From Prochlorococcus sp. AG-363-N20 (GTDB lineage Bacteria; Cyanobacteriota; Cyanobacteriia; PCC-6307; Cyanobiaceae): a stretch of DNA of 60,663 nt. Position 1 is the stretch's first letter; each line of letters begins with the position of its first letter. The stretch covers positions 1-60,663 of the forward strand of contig QCFX01000009.1 of assembly GCA_003280105.1 (NCBI GenBank), in the 5' to 3' direction. Under the pieces are notes generated by a model. The model had not been told where the DNA came from, made no database searches, and worked only from the letters and a program-made list of their open reading frames with translations. Both the position numbers and the translations under genes were made by a program. Below, piece after piece: positions 8,295-17,731 of the stretch.

Positions 8295-8588
8295 CTAGTA
8301 AGCAATACTTGAATTAAAAATAGAAATCGCGGCAGTACTGAGAAGACTTTGCATTAGATTTAAAGCAATAAAAGCTAGTATTGGAGAGAAGTCCATGCCC
8401 CCAATTGGTGGTATTAAACCTCTAAATGCATTTAGATATGGATCTGTGATCGAACCAACGGTACTTAAAATAGGGTTACTCCAATCGAGATTTGGGAACC
8501 AGCTCAGAAGTACTCTGATAATTAAAAGTAGAGAATAGATAGCAAGAGTCTGAGTGAGAACTTGCAGTAGCGTTGCAAGGATTTCCAT
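8295..8588 (-). CDS. YggT/YlmG (Ycf19-like) membrane protein
   Basis: A 97-residue protein with two hydrophobic helices (about 5-27 and 67-92) separated by the family signature LLSWFPNLDWSNPIL...ITDPYLNAFRGLIPPIGGMDFSPI. YggT/YlmG/Ycf19 proteins are small inner or thylakoid membrane proteins. In cyanobacteria and chloroplasts they have been linked to nucleoid distribution, division or cytochrome b6 maturation, and the biochemical role is unsettled. It lies 25 bases downstream of scpB on the same strand, which fits a link to chromosome organisation or division. Confidence 0.88.
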   Translation of the reverse strand: MEILATLLQVLTQTLAIYSLLLIIRVLLSWFPNLDWSNPILSTVGSITDPYLNAFRGLIPPIGGMDFSPILAFIALNLMQSLLSTAAISIFNSSIAY

Positions 8589-8613
8589 AAATAACGAGTT
8601 AATTAAATGGACT

Positions 8614-9147
8614 TTAGGCTGCTTTTGAAGGCAGAGTGGAATTTATATCAGGAAGTACTGAAAATGTTCGATGAAATTTCTCAGACAGTGTGAGCCAATA
8701 GGATCTACCTTCGCTTTGTCGTTTTCTTTCAATAAAGTTTTGAGCTGTTAATTCTTTGATGTGGTCATAAGTGCCCGATCCTCTTAGTTCTACTAAGTCA
8801 GATTGGAGGATTCTCTTTTTTAAAGCAATGGCGGCGAGTGTTCTTAAAGACCCAAGTGAAAGATCAACCGGAAGAAGGCTTTGAACAAGCTCACCAAGGC
8901 CTGTTCTTAACTGAAGGCCATAGCGTCCGTTGTTCTCATTGATGTCTAGAGCAGTGTCTCGTTGAGCGTATCCAGCCATTAATGCCATTAGAGCTTGCTC
9001 AATGTCAGCTTCAGACTCTTGAGCGATAGATGACATCTCTGAAATTGATAAAGGTTTTCCCTTCAGATAGAGAATTGCCTCAAGTTTTGCTGGAAGAGAG
9101 ATTTCAAATTTTTGTTCCCTTTGTTCAATTGTGGAATCTATGGGCAT
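8614..9147 (-). CDS. scpB: Segregation and condensation protein B
   Basis: ScpB is the winged-helix kleisin-associated subunit of the SMC-ScpAB condensin complex, which compacts and segregates the chromosome. The 177-residue protein has the usual opening (LPAKLEAILYLKGKPLSISEMSSIA), a first winged-helix domain, then RTLAAIALKKRILQSDLVELRGSGTYDHIKEL and FIERKRQSEGRSYWLTLSEKFHRTF, matching the second winged helix. It sits 43 bases downstream of ilvA and directly upstream of yggT, all minus. scpA and smc are not in this window. Confidence 0.9.
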   Translation of the reverse strand: MPIDSTIEQREQKFEISLPAKLEAILYLKGKPLSISEMSSIAQESEADIEQALMALMAGYAQRDTALDINENNGRYGLQLRTGLGELVQSLLPVDLSLGSLRTLAAIALKKRILQSDLVELRGSGTYDHIKELTAQNFIERKRQSEGRSYWLTLSEKFHRTFSVLPDINSTLPSKAA

Positions 9148-9190
9148 ATTGCCCCCTTGTGAATATCAATACGCCAAAATAACGTGTTTG

Positions 9191-10732
9191 TTAGCTCTTG
9201 GCACCTAGGAAGAGTTTATAAGCAGGGTTTTTGCTTTCATTCCAGCTTTTATAACCAATACTTTGAACAAAGTTATTCCAATCATTAACCTGAGACTCTG
9301 CAACAAGAACGCCAACAACAATCCGACCTACATCCGCACCATGGTTTCTATAATGGAAGATGCTTATACTCCATTCAGGCTTAAGATTACTTACGAATTT
9401 CATAAGTGCACCAGGCCTTTCTGGAAATTCAAATCTATATAAAAGCTCTGTGTAGCTTTTACTTCTTAATTCTTTTGCTGAAGTAGGTAATCTCCCTCCA
9501 ACCATATGCCGTAAATGCATTTTTGATAGCTCATCCTCACTCAGATCCATACATTTGAAGTTGGCGTTAGTTAATTGTTGAATTAATTTTTCTCTGTCTA
9601 AAGAATTAATAACTTCAATACCCATAAAGATTTGTGCTGTTGAACCTTCATCCATTCGATAGCTGAACTCAGTAAGACTTCTTTCTCCTAGTACTTCGCA
9701 AAGCTTTCTTAAACTCCCCGCTTCTTCTGGTATTTCTACAGCAAGCATCGATTCTCGCTCTTCTCCTAGTTCAGCCCTTTCTGCTACAAATCTAAGTCGA
9801 TCAAAGTTCATATTTGCTCCACATGCAATCGCAACCAAGTTTTTATCTTTTAGTTCTCTCTTAGCTACATCTGCTTTAAGACCAGCTATAGCTAGTGCAC
9901 CTGCTGGCTCAAGGATGGATCTTGTATCTTCGAATACATCCTTAATGGCAGCACATATCTCGTCTGTTCCAACGGTAATCATCCTATCAATATATTTTTT
10001 TGCAAGATTAAATGTATGCTCGCCTACCTTTCTAACCGCTACACCATCTGCGAATAGGCCAACACTGTCGAGTTCGATTCTTTTACCTTTTTCTAGTGAC
10101 AATGTCATTGCGGCGGCTTCTTTGGGCTCTACGCCAACAACCTCTATTTGTGGCCAAAGACTTTTGACATAAGCAGATACACCACCAATTAACCCACCAC
10201 CCCCAACTGCTACGTATATGACATCGGGAGGTTTTTCACTTTGACGAAGTATCTCTAGGGCAACAGTACCTTGGCCAGCAATCACTTCGGGATCGTCAAA
10301 TGGATGAATAAAGGTAAGGTTTTCTTCTTTGCTAATTCTTAAAGCTTCTTTATAGGACTCATCATATGTCTCTCCATAAAGAACAACTTCTGCTTTAAGG
10401 GCGTTAACTGCATTGATTTTTGTTGCTGGGGTTGTAACTGGCATAACTATTACAGCTCTACAACTCAAATGCTTTGCACTTAAAGCAACACCTTGCGCAT
10501 GGTTTCCTGCAGAAGAGGCAACAACACCTTTTTTAAGCTCATCAACAGATAATTTGGACATTCTGTTGTATGCGCCTCTTAATTTAAAAGAAAATACGGG
10601 CTGTAAATCTTCTCGCTTTAACCAAATCTGATTTTCAAGGCGACCACTAAGGCTTTTTGCCTGTTCTAGTGGGGTTTCTATGGCTATGTCATAGACACTA
10701 GCCCTAAGGATTCTTTGTAGATAATCGTCCAT
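9191..10732 (-). CDS. ilvA: Threonine ammonia-lyase (biosynthetic)
   Basis: IlvA deaminates threonine to 2-oxobutyrate, the first step of isoleucine synthesis, using pyridoxal phosphate. The 513-residue protein has the PLP Schiff-base lysine at Lys50 (PVFSFKLRGAYN), the phosphate-binding glycine loop GGGGLIGG, and two C-terminal ACT-like regulatory domains (about 335-410 and 430-505, including ERPGALMKFVSNL). This is the long, allosterically regulated biosynthetic form, probably feedback-inhibited by isoleucine. It is divergent from dxs across a 121-base gap. The branched-chain transaminase ilvE lies far away at 56 kb. Confidence 0.95.
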   Translation of the reverse strand: MDDYLQRILRASVYDIAIETPLEQAKSLSGRLENQIWLKREDLQPVFSFKLRGAYNRMSKLSVDELKKGVVASSAGNHAQGVALSAKHLSCRAVIVMPVTTPATKINAVNALKAEVVLYGETYDESYKEALRISKEENLTFIHPFDDPEVIAGQGTVALEILRQSEKPPDVIYVAVGGGGLIGGVSAYVKSLWPQIEVVGVEPKEAAAMTLSLEKGKRIELDSVGLFADGVAVRKVGEHTFNLAKKYIDRMITVGTDEICAAIKDVFEDTRSILEPAGALAIAGLKADVAKRELKDKNLVAIACGANMNFDRLRFVAERAELGEERESMLAVEIPEEAGSLRKLCEVLGERSLTEFSYRMDEGSTAQIFMGIEVINSLDREKLIQQLTNANFKCMDLSEDELSKMHLRHMVGGRLPTSAKELRSKSYTELLYRFEFPERPGALMKFVSNLKPEWSISIFHYRNHGADVGRIVVGVLVAESQVNDWNNFVQSIGYKSWNESKNPAYKLFLGAKS

Positions 10733-10853
10733 TTAGCTCGACTTTGGCATTATTTGAACCATTTAATTTCTACAGTGCATTTGTCATTAAGCAAGATTTC
10801 CCCCAAATTGTGGGATCTACCTTTTAGATTGAGAGCATAGCTTTTGGGCGGGT

Positions 10854-12791
10854 ATGCGACTGAGCGAATTAACCCATCCGAATCAGTTGCATGGCTTGAC
10901 AACAGCCCAACTTGAGGACGTGGCATGTCAGATCAGAGAACGGCATCTACAAGTCGTATCTACCAGTGGTGGACATCTTGGGCCAGGACTGGGAGTTGTT
11001 GAATTAACGCTGGCTCTATATCAAACCTTAGATTTGGATGTAGATAAAGTCGTATGGGATGTAGGGCATCAGGCCTATCCACACAAACTAATAACCGGAC
11101 GATATCAAAATTTCAATACGCTTCGACAACAAAAGGGTGTTGCTGGTTATTTAAAGAGAACTGAAAGTCCTTTTGACCATTTTGGGGCAGGTCATGCAAG
11201 TACTTCAATTTCAGCAGCTCTTGGCATGGCCCTAGCTAGAGATAATCGAGGCGAGGATTTTAAGTGTGTTGCTGTTATTGGAGATGGAGCATTGACAGGA
11301 GGCATGGCTTTAGAAGCAATCAACCATGCTGGCCATCTTCCTAATACTCCTTTCCTTGTCGTTTTGAATGACAATGACATGTCTATCTCCCCTCCTGTAG
11401 GGGCTTTATCTACATATCTCAATCGAATGAGGCATAGCCCACCTATGCAATTCATCTCTGACAGTGTTCAAGAAAGTGTCAAGAATTTGCCTTTTATGGG
11501 TGGTGAACTACCCGCTGAGTTCAAATCCCTTACAGGCAGCATGAGAAGACTTGCGGTTCCAAAGGTGGGAGCTGTTTTTGAAGAATTGGGCTTTACCTAT
11601 ATGGGTCCAATTGATGGCCATGATATTTCCCAAATGATACGTACATTTCAAGCAGCTCACAGAGTGGGTGGGCCTGTTTTGGTTCATGTAGTCACAACAA
11701 AAGGAAAAGGCTATCCATATGCTGAAGCTGATCAAGTTGGATATCACGCACAGTCTGCTTTTGACTTAACTACAGGCAAGTCAAAACCTTCCAAATCGCC
11801 CAAGCCACCAAGCTATAGCAAAGTTTTTGGCCAAACACTTGTGAAATTATGTGAGCAAGATTCAACAGTAATTGGTATCACTGCCGCTATGGCAACAGGC
11901 ACTGGTCTAGATCTGCTACAAAAAGCCGTGCCAAATCAATATGTTGATGTGGGTATTGCAGAGCAACATGCGGTAACGCTTGCTGCTGGTATGAGTTGCG
12001 AGGGGCTTAAGCCGGTAGTAGCCATCTACAGCACTTTTCTCCAACGTGCATATGACCAGCTCATACATGATGTAGGGATTCAAAACCTTCCTGTAACTTT
12101 TGTTCTTGACAGGGCTGGGATCGTTGGAGCTGATGGACCTACCCACCAAGGTCAATATGACATTAGTTATTTGCGATCCGTTCCAAATTTCACCGTCATG
12201 GCCCCCAAGGATGAATCTGAGTTGCAAAGAATGTTGGTAACTTGCCTAAACCACAATGGCCCAGCAGCCCTTCGGATACCAAGAGGTTCTGGCCAAGGTG
12301 TGCCATTAATGGAAGAAGGATGGGAGCCTTTAAAGATCGGCAGAGGGGAAGTGCTTCAAGAAGGAGATGATTTGTTGATAGTTGCTTACGGTGCAATGGT
12401 TTGTGAGGCACTTCAAACAGCAAAGATCTTACAAAAGGAAAATATTAGTTCAACTGTTGTTAATGCAAGGTTCCTTAGACCATTAGATCAATCATTAATA
12501 CATCCTTTGGCAAGAAGAATTGGCAAGTTAGTCACTATGGAAGAAGGTACTCTTTGTGGTGGCTTTGGCTCGGCTGTAATTGAGTCCCTTTCTGATCAAG
12601 AATTAATTGTTCCTACTTTAAGACTTGGCATACCAGATAAGTTAGTTGATCATGCAAGCCCTCAACAAAGCAAAGAATCTTTGTCGCTGAACCCTGAACA
12701 AATGAGCGACCGGATTATAGAGAGGTTTGGCTGGAATAATCAGAAATCAATTTTACGTACCCAACAAAGGTCAGAGACTCTACAAGGTTGA
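10854..12791 (+). CDS. dxs: 1-deoxy-D-xylulose-5-phosphate synthase
   Basis: Dxs condenses pyruvate with glyceraldehyde 3-phosphate in a thiamine-diphosphate-dependent reaction, the committed step of the MEP isoprenoid pathway that feeds chlorophyll phytol, carotenoids and quinones. The 645-residue protein shows [18 protein letters not shown], the ThDP/Mg motif [18 protein letters not shown], the pyrimidine-domain [12 protein letters not shown] with its catalytic Glu, and [17 protein letters not shown]. Length is standard. A GGGCGGG stretch a few bases before the ATG could serve as ribosome-binding site. A flavoprotein of the geranylgeranyl-reductase type starts only 6 bases downstream, suggesting a shared isoprenoid transcript. 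Confidence 0.96.
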   Translation: MRLSELTHPNQLHGLTTAQLEDVACQIRERHLQVVSTSGGHLGPGLGVVELTLALYQTLDLDVDKVVWDVGHQAYPHKLITGRYQNFNTLRQQKGVAGYLKRTESPFDHFGAGHASTSISAALGMALARDNRGEDFKCVAVIGDGALTGGMALEAINHAGHLPNTPFLVVLNDNDMSISPPVGALSTYLNRMRHSPPMQFISDSVQESVKNLPFMGGELPAEFKSLTGSMRRLAVPKVGAVFEELGFTYMGPIDGHDISQMIRTFQAAHRVGGPVLVHVVTTKGKGYPYAEADQVGYHAQSAFDLTTGKSKPSKSPKPPSYSKVFGQTLVKLCEQDSTVIGITAAMATGTGLDLLQKAVPNQYVDVGIAEQHAVTLAAGMSCEGLKPVVAIYSTFLQRAYDQLIHDVGIQNLPVTFVLDRAGIVGADGPTHQGQYDISYLRSVPNFTVMAPKDESELQRMLVTCLNHNGPAALRIPRGSGQGVPLMEEGWEPLKIGRGEVLQEGDDLLIVAYGAMVCEALQTAKILQKENISSTVVNARFLRPLDQSLIHPLARRIGKLVTMEEGTLCGGFGSAVIESLSDQELIVPTLRLGIPDKLVDHASPQQSKESLSLNPEQMSDRIIERFGWNNQKSILRTQQRSETLQG

Positions 12792-12797
12792 ATATAA

Positions 12798-14012
12798 TTG
12801 AGTGTTTTAGTTGCTGGAGCAGGACCAGCAGGTTCAAGACTCGCAGAATTGCTTTCTCTTAATGGAGTAAGAGTAATACTTGTTGAAAGATTATCTAACC
12901 CAAATCAGGAGGTCTTTTCTAGTGCTGCGTTACCAATTAACGCTATAGATGAACAATTAATTCCTCAAACTTCTATTTCACATTATTGGAATACCTGGCA
13001 AATATTTACACCTGGTGAGGCTCAATTTCAATGGAAAAGTTCAAAAAGTCTTGGAGTTGTTCTGGATTTTGGACTTTTAAGGGATTCACTTTGGGACAAA
13101 GCTCGAAAGTCAGGGGTAGAACTGTTAAGTGGACATACGGTTAAAAATGTGTGCTCTTTAAGTAACTATGCAGAAGTTGAAATTTGTGGACCTAACGGAA
13201 ACCTACAAAAAAGAAAAGTAAACTGGGTTGTTGATGCTACCGGCTCAAGACGTAAATTAATCTCAAATAACAAAAACAATTGTCAATTCAATAATAATGA
13301 ATATATAAAAGGGTCTGGAGTTGAATGGCTGATTCAAGGGGATCAAAATAGTAATCAGATTTGGGGAGAGAAACTAACGTTTTGTATCGGTACAAAGTGG
13401 ATAGAACATGGTTATGGATGGATATTTCCTATGAGAAACAATCAATTAAAAGTAGGCATATGTAAACTGCCACCGGGATTCAACAAAGGTTTAGATACAA
13501 GTCTAGATGGTCTCAAACGACTAATGCAAAGATTCGAATTAGATAAATTTCATGTTCTAGATCAGCATGGTGGATTTATTTCAAGCTCGATAAAACGGAA
13601 TGAGCCGCATCTCTATGGTCGACTTGTTGGTGTTGGAGATGCAATAAGTACAGCTAATTTATTAGGTGGAGAAGGTATTAGATACGCTCTTTCAAGTGCG
13701 AGTGTATTAGCACCATTGCTTTTAGAGGCAAACGGTCTAGCAAAAAGAGGTTATGAAAAATCTTGCAAACCTCTTTTAACCTATAAAAAAGAATTAAGGA
13801 AGAAGTTTGGATGGAGATGGGTTATTGCTAATAAATTAGCCAAACGTACTTGGTGGGGCTTATCAAATGAAGTTGCAGACAAACGTTTGAATAAATTAAT
13901 TGTTGGTCTACACAGGTCTGCAAGCGCTGAGGATGTCAGCGCTTTGCTTTTTGATTATCGATTTGAAAGGTATGGATTTCGACTATTCCCTTATCTCATG
14001 GATTGGCGATAA
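12798..14012 (+). CDS. FAD-dependent oxidoreductase, geranylgeranyl-reductase-like
   Basis: A 404-residue flavoprotein with the FAD dinucleotide fold at the N-terminus (VLVAGAGPAGSRLAELL, acidic ribose ligand in VILVERL), a mid-protein WVVDATGSRRKL motif and the second FAD motif GVGDAISTANLLGGEGIRYAL. This arrangement matches the geranylgeranyl reductase/halogenase/PHBH superfamily. It may reduce an isoprenoid or hydroxylate a ring, but the substrate is unknown. Its place 6 bases after dxs supports an isoprenoid role. The start is odd: a TAA (12795-12797) lies immediately before a TTG at 12798, and no ATG or GTG occurs before the FAD motif, so TTG must be used. Confidence 0.82.
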   Translation: MSVLVAGAGPAGSRLAELLSLNGVRVILVERLSNPNQEVFSSAALPINAIDEQLIPQTSISHYWNTWQIFTPGEAQFQWKSSKSLGVVLDFGLLRDSLWDKARKSGVELLSGHTVKNVCSLSNYAEVEICGPNGNLQKRKVNWVVDATGSRRKLISNNKNNCQFNNNEYIKGSGVEWLIQGDQNSNQIWGEKLTFCIGTKWIEHGYGWIFPMRNNQLKVGICKLPPGFNKGLDTSLDGLKRLMQRFELDKFHVLDQHGGFISSSIKRNEPHLYGRLVGVGDAISTANLLGGEGIRYALSSASVLAPLLLEANGLAKRGYEKSCKPLLTYKKELRKKFGWRWVIANKLAKRTWWGLSNEVADKRLNKLIVGLHRSASAEDVSALLFDYRFERYGFRLFPYLMDWR

Positions 14013-14027
14013 GTGGCAATTTTCTTT

Positions 14028-14288
14028 CTAAAGAACTCCTGTTGCTGCAAGTCCAAGAATTGATCCAATTCCTAGTACATGACCCAAACAGTTTGCAGCC
14101 ACAACTGAGGCATGGCTCATACCACCATAGAACTTTGAGTTTGGTAGCTGGAAACCATCATTGGGCTTAGCAATATTGGCTCTGGCTATAGCGTAAGCAA
14201 GAACATTGCAGAGAATCATGACTACAGCGCATTTAGGTGACCATTGGAATGTCACAGGAGCTGTAGCTGCCAATAAAGAAGAGATCAT
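14028..14288 (-). CDS. psaK: Photosystem I reaction centre subunit PsaK
   Basis: PsaK is a peripheral two-helix subunit of photosystem I that helps attach antenna. The 86-residue protein has VTFQWSPKCAVVMILCNVLAYAIAR (helix one with the W-S-P-K-C motif), a loop (FQLPNSKFYGGMSHASVVAANCLGH) and a second Gly/Ala-rich helix (GIGSILGLAATGV). These are typical PsaK features. I chose the ATG at 14288. A GTG at 14333 would add 15 residues that do not look like PsaK. The gene converges on the dxs-flavoprotein pair, and the DUF3593/DUF2499 pair is 70 bases upstream on the same strand. Confidence 0.92.
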   Translation of the reverse strand: MISSLLAATAPVTFQWSPKCAVVMILCNVLAYAIARANIAKPNDGFQLPNSKFYGGMSHASVVAANCLGHVLGIGSILGLAATGVL

Positions 14289-14358
14289 GCAGAAACCGGA
14301 AGCGACTTCTATATTTTCCTGTATAAAGTGCACTAAGACTCAAATATCTTGATACCTC

Positions 14359-14691
14359 TTAAGAGTTATTCACTAGATCATTTTCTTTAAACTTCAGAAA
14401 CCCCACTGCTACTAGGGCATCACTAATTGTCAGAAAAGCTTCAGCAGCTCCATGTAATGGATCAATATCTGTTAATTCACCCCCATACACTTGGAGAGCT
14501 ACAACGGCAAAAATTATTGTCATAAGGACAAAGAGCAACGTTAATTGAAACCCCAAGAGCGCAAGTGGCGGGATGACATTGCTTTTCTTAAGCCAATAAA
14601 GAAAGGCTAAATAAGGGAGTAGCGAAAGCACGAAAAATGGGCTTGGGTCTATTTCTGCAAGAAATTTCAACACCATGTCTGGATTTATCAT
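14359..14691 (-). CDS. DUF3593 membrane protein
   Basis: A 110-residue protein with three hydrophobic stretches (about 17-34, 41-68 and a weaker one near 80-98). The sequence FLAEIDPSPFFVLSLLPYLAFLYWL and the later YGGELTDIDPLHGAAEAFLTISDALVAVGF match the DUF3593 family, which I know from oxygenic phototrophs. The biochemical function is unknown. Its start overlaps the DUF2499 stop by four bases (ATGA-type), so the two are probably translationally coupled and may act as a pair. psaK follows 70 bases downstream on the same strand. A thylakoid role is inference from context and distribution. Confidence 0.8.
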   Translation of the reverse strand: MINPDMVLKFLAEIDPSPFFVLSLLPYLAFLYWLKKSNVIPPLALLGFQLTLLFVLMTIIFAVVALQVYGGELTDIDPLHGAAEAFLTISDALVAVGFLKFKENDLVNNS

Positions 14692-14996
14692 GTTTCAGAC
14701 TCCTGTGTTCTTTTTCTGAATAGATTCCATGCAGCAACTGCTAGGCAAATGTTTCCAAATGTCGTTAAAGCTGCCTGAAGAGTAACGAGCCCCTTTAGAT
14801 ATTCACTGTTATCGAAAATATGCCATGTTATTGCTGCCATAGCACTTGCAAGGTTTGGAAGCATTGCCACTGATAGCCAAAGCATGGCTTTGTTGTTTGA
14901 GAGCCTGCTCCAGCGAGCAATCAGTAATATGGCTAAAGTCCACTCTAGAAGAGTTGCAATGTGAATAAACCAGGTCCCTAGAGAGAGAGCATGCAC
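14688..14996 (-). CDS. DUF2499 membrane protein
   Basis: A 102-residue protein that begins MHALSLGTWFIHIATLLEWTLAILLIARW, a first transmembrane helix carrying conserved-looking His and Glu residues, followed by LWLSVAMLPNLASAMAAITWHIFDN and a third helix (AALTTFGNICLAVAAWNLF). This matches DUF2499, a family of unknown function in cyanobacteria and plastid-bearing lineages. It is the first gene of a minus-strand group DUF2499-DUF3593-psaK. The 82 bases upstream to the ggt operon end hold no other gene that I can see. Confidence 0.8.
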   Translation of the reverse strand: MHALSLGTWFIHIATLLEWTLAILLIARWSRLSNNKAMLWLSVAMLPNLASAMAAITWHIFDNSEYLKGLVTLQAALTTFGNICLAVAAWNLFRKRTQESET

Positions 14997-15078
14997 TAGA
15001 TAAAATCTCTTTTAAATAGATGAACATACAAAATATAGTTCATAAGAAATTTAAACGTTAATAAAGAGGTATATCCAC

Positions 15079-16050
15079 CTAGTTAAGTCTTTTGTTTGTG
15101 TAAGCATCAAAATGATGCTCATTAGATTCATCCCAATCTACGTAAATTGAATCAGAGAAACTTTTTCTAGAGTCACAAATGACTTTAATGTGACCTTTAG
15201 GACTTTCTAAATAGATTAACTGATTAATTCCTAGCCATTCTTTTTGCAAAAGGCGACAGCGAATACCTTCGGCCTTAATTTGAATATCTTCTGGCCTTAT
15301 AGCTTTAATTATATTAGTACTACTTCTAAGAATATTTATTTGAGGTCGTCCAATAAATCTAGCTACAAATAAACTGGAAGGTTTTTTATAGAGCTCTTCT
15401 GGAGTTCCAATTTGCTCTAAGGTACCATTGTTTAAAACTGCTATTCGATTTGCCATGGCCATCGCTTCATGTTGGTCATGAGTTACGTAAACAACTGGTT
15501 GATCTCCACTTAGGATTAACCTTCTTAATTCTGGCCTTAACTCCTCTCTTAATTGAGCGTCTAAATTACTCATTGGTTCATCAAGTAAGTAGACATAAGG
15601 GTCCCTTAGCAAGGCTCTAGCTAGAGCTACTCTTTGCCTTTGACCACCAGATAATTGAATAGGCAGACGTTCAGAATATTCATCTAGTTGCATTATAGAA
15701 AGTATCGACGAAACTTTTTCCTTTTGTTTGGTCAAAGAGTCTCCTCTCACTTTTAAACCAAGAGATAAGTTTTGTGCTACTGACAGATGAGGAAATAGTG
15801 CATAGCTTTGAAAAACCATGCCAACTCTTCTATCTACTGGAGATATATTATTAACAAGCTTTCCATTAATAAGTAATTGACCTTCTGTTGGTTTATCTAG
15901 ACCAGCGATAATTCTTAGAGTACTACTTTTACCGCATCCACTAGGGCCTAAAAGTGCTATACATTCTCCATCACCTACTTCTAGATTTAAATTACGAATG
16001 ATCCAATTTCTTTTAACTCTTCTGCTGATATTAATTAATTGCAAAGTCAT
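15079..16050 (-). CDS. ggtA: ABC transporter ATPase, glucosylglycerol/sugar uptake
   Basis: This is the ATP-hydrolysing subunit of a carbohydrate-type ABC importer (MalK/UgpC group). It has Walker [10 protein letters not shown], the Q-loop region VFQSYALFPHLSV, the signature LSGGQRQRVALARAL and Walker B YLLDEPMSNLDAQLREEL. The regulatory OB-fold part at the C-terminus is short (total 323 residues against about 360 in relatives). It overlaps the upstream permease by four bases and is the last gene of the ggpS-ggt operon. In Synechocystis ggtA is, to my knowledge, separate from ggtBCD; here it is inside the operon. The substrate assignment rests on linkage to ggpS. Confidence 0.82.
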   Translation of the reverse strand: MTLQLINISRRVKRNWIIRNLNLEVGDGECIALLGPSGCGKSSTLRIIAGLDKPTEGQLLINGKLVNNISPVDRRVGMVFQSYALFPHLSVAQNLSLGLKVRGDSLTKQKEKVSSILSIMQLDEYSERLPIQLSGGQRQRVALARALLRDPYVYLLDEPMSNLDAQLREELRPELRRLILSGDQPVVYVTHDQHEAMAMANRIAVLNNGTLEQIGTPEELYKKPSSLFVARFIGRPQINILRSSTNIIKAIRPEDIQIKAEGIRCRLLQKEWLGINQLIYLESPKGHIKVICDSRKSFSDSIYVDWDESNEHHFDAYTNKRLN

Positions 16051-16865
16051 CCTTTAACAGCTCCTTGGGTTAGACCGCTTATGATCTGTTTTTGAAAAAC
16101 TAGTACTATGATTATAAGTGGTATTGCCCCTAATACTGTAGCTGCTGCATAAGCTCCATAAGGAACAGAATAAATAGACGATCCAGCTATTCTCGCTACT
16201 GCTACTGGGAGTGTTATAAGGTTTGGTTTGCTTATCCATGTAAGGGCAATTGGGTATTCATTCCAAGAGAAGAGAAAAATAATTATTGCTGTGCTGGCTA
16301 TTGAAGGTTTTATTAGTGGAAGTAATACCAATCTTAACCTTTGCCAGATATCTAGACCTTCAATCTTAGCTGCTTCATCTATATCTATTGGGAGATCACT
16401 AAAAGATGTTGACAGAAGCAGAAGAGCCAGAGGCATTGATAACGCTGAATAAGGAATTGATAAAGCTACTAAACTGTTTCCTAAATTTAGACTTCGAGCA
16501 ATTTCTAATAAAGAAAGAAATAACAAGACATAAGGGAACAAAGAAGATGTTAATAGAAATAATTTTGTTGTTGTTGCTATTGATTTGGGCGCCTTGGAAA
16601 GGGAATATGAAGCAGGTATAGCAAAAACAAGAGTTAATATTGTTGATAAAACTCCAACAATAAAACTATTTAGGAGATATCGAAAGAAAGGAGGATCAGC
16701 CTGTATTACCTGCAGGTAATTTTGGATAGTCCATTTATGCTTTAAAGAAAAAAATGGTTCTAATAGTGAATCTGGAGTACTAAATGAAGTATATATTTGC
16801 CAAATGAATGGAATTAAACTCCATGTTAATAATATTATTACGAAGATCTTTTTCTTTTTCATCAA
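16047..16865 (-). CDS. ggtD: ABC sugar transporter permease, GgtD-like
   Basis: A 272-residue inner-membrane permease of the MalG type with six predicted transmembrane helices. The cytoplasmic coupling loop that docks on the ATPase is visible as DEAAKIEGLDIWQRLRLVLLPL, the classic EAA...G...LP motif. It overlaps both neighbours by four bases, so it is probably translated by coupling with ggtC and ggtA. The nearby ggpS suggests that the imported osmolyte is glucosylglycerol, possibly also sucrose or trehalose, which the Synechocystis Ggt system also takes up. Confidence 0.82.
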   Translation of the reverse strand: MMKKKKIFVIILLTWSLIPFIWQIYTSFSTPDSLLEPFFSLKHKWTIQNYLQVIQADPPFFRYLLNSFIVGVLSTILTLVFAIPASYSLSKAPKSIATTTKLFLLTSSLFPYVLLFLSLLEIARSLNLGNSLVALSIPYSALSMPLALLLLSTSFSDLPIDIDEAAKIEGLDIWQRLRLVLLPLIKPSIASTAIIIFLFSWNEYPIALTWISKPNLITLPVAVARIAGSSIYSVPYGAYAAATVLGAIPLIIIVLVFQKQIISGLTQGAVKG

Positions 16866-17731
16866 ATTATGAGCTCATATATTCTCTTAGATATCGAAAG
16901 TAGTATCCATAGCATAAGACAATAAAAAACTAAAAGGATAAAACTAGCTAGCATTACTGTTGCACTATAGCCAAAGTCTAAGAATCTCATTGCATTTAAG
17001 TATGCGTAAAGCCCAAGTGATTCCGTAGTACCTGCAGGTCCACCTCCTGTCATCACCTGAATAAGGTCAAACACCCCAAAAGCTTGAGCTATCCTAAATA
17101 GTAAGCTTAAAATAATATATGGCTCTAGAAGAGGCAATGTAATTCTTAAGAAGGATTGATTGGAGTTTCCCCCTTCTAATTTAAATGCTTCATATAAGTC
17201 TTTTGGTATTGATTGGAGGCCTGCTAGTAAAAGTAAAGCAATGAATGGGGTTGTTTTCCAAACATCAGCTATTACAGTTGTTAACCAGGCATACCTTGGA
17301 TCTCCAAGGAAATTAAATGTACCGACACCGATAGTATTTAATATATTTTCTAAAGGACCATAAGGTGTGTTAAATATCCATCGCCAGCCTAAAGCCATTA
17401 TTGTTGTAGGTAAAGCCCAAGGTAACAAACTAAGAGCTCGAACTAAACCTCGTCTCTTTATTTTCTGATGTAATATTAAAGCTATAGCTATAGCTAGTAC
17501 TAGTTCTATCGAGACAGACAAAGTACTAAAACGAATTGTTTGTATAGCATCTTGCCAAAATCTATCGTCATTTAGAAGTCGCACCCAATTTGCTGCTGTA
17601 TTTGGGATAACATCAAGCCCTGTCAAAACAGAATATGAATGTAAGCTAAGCCAGGAATATCTAACGATTGGGAATCCAAAAACTATAAGTACTAAAGTTA
17701 ATGCTGGTGTTATTAGTAATAAATAGATCAT
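16862..17731 (-). CDS. ggtC: ABC sugar transporter permease, GgtC-like
   Basis: A 289-residue permease of the MalF/UgpA type. It begins with a transmembrane helix (LLLITPALTLVLIVFGFPIV), has about six helices and carries the EAA-loop LYEAFKLEGGNSNQSFLRITLPLL. LIQVMTGGGPAGTTESLGLYAY near the C-terminal end is a strongly conserved stretch in sugar permeases. Four-base overlaps join it to ggtB upstream and ggtD downstream. Together with GgtD it would form the channel of the osmolyte importer. Confidence 0.84.
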   Translation of the reverse strand: MIYLLLITPALTLVLIVFGFPIVRYSWLSLHSYSVLTGLDVIPNTAANWVRLLNDDRFWQDAIQTIRFSTLSVSIELVLAIAIALILHQKIKRRGLVRALSLLPWALPTTIMALGWRWIFNTPYGPLENILNTIGVGTFNFLGDPRYAWLTTVIADVWKTTPFIALLLLAGLQSIPKDLYEAFKLEGGNSNQSFLRITLPLLEPYIILSLLFRIAQAFGVFDLIQVMTGGGPAGTTESLGLYAYLNAMRFLDFGYSATVMLASFILLVFYCLMLWILLSISKRIYELII

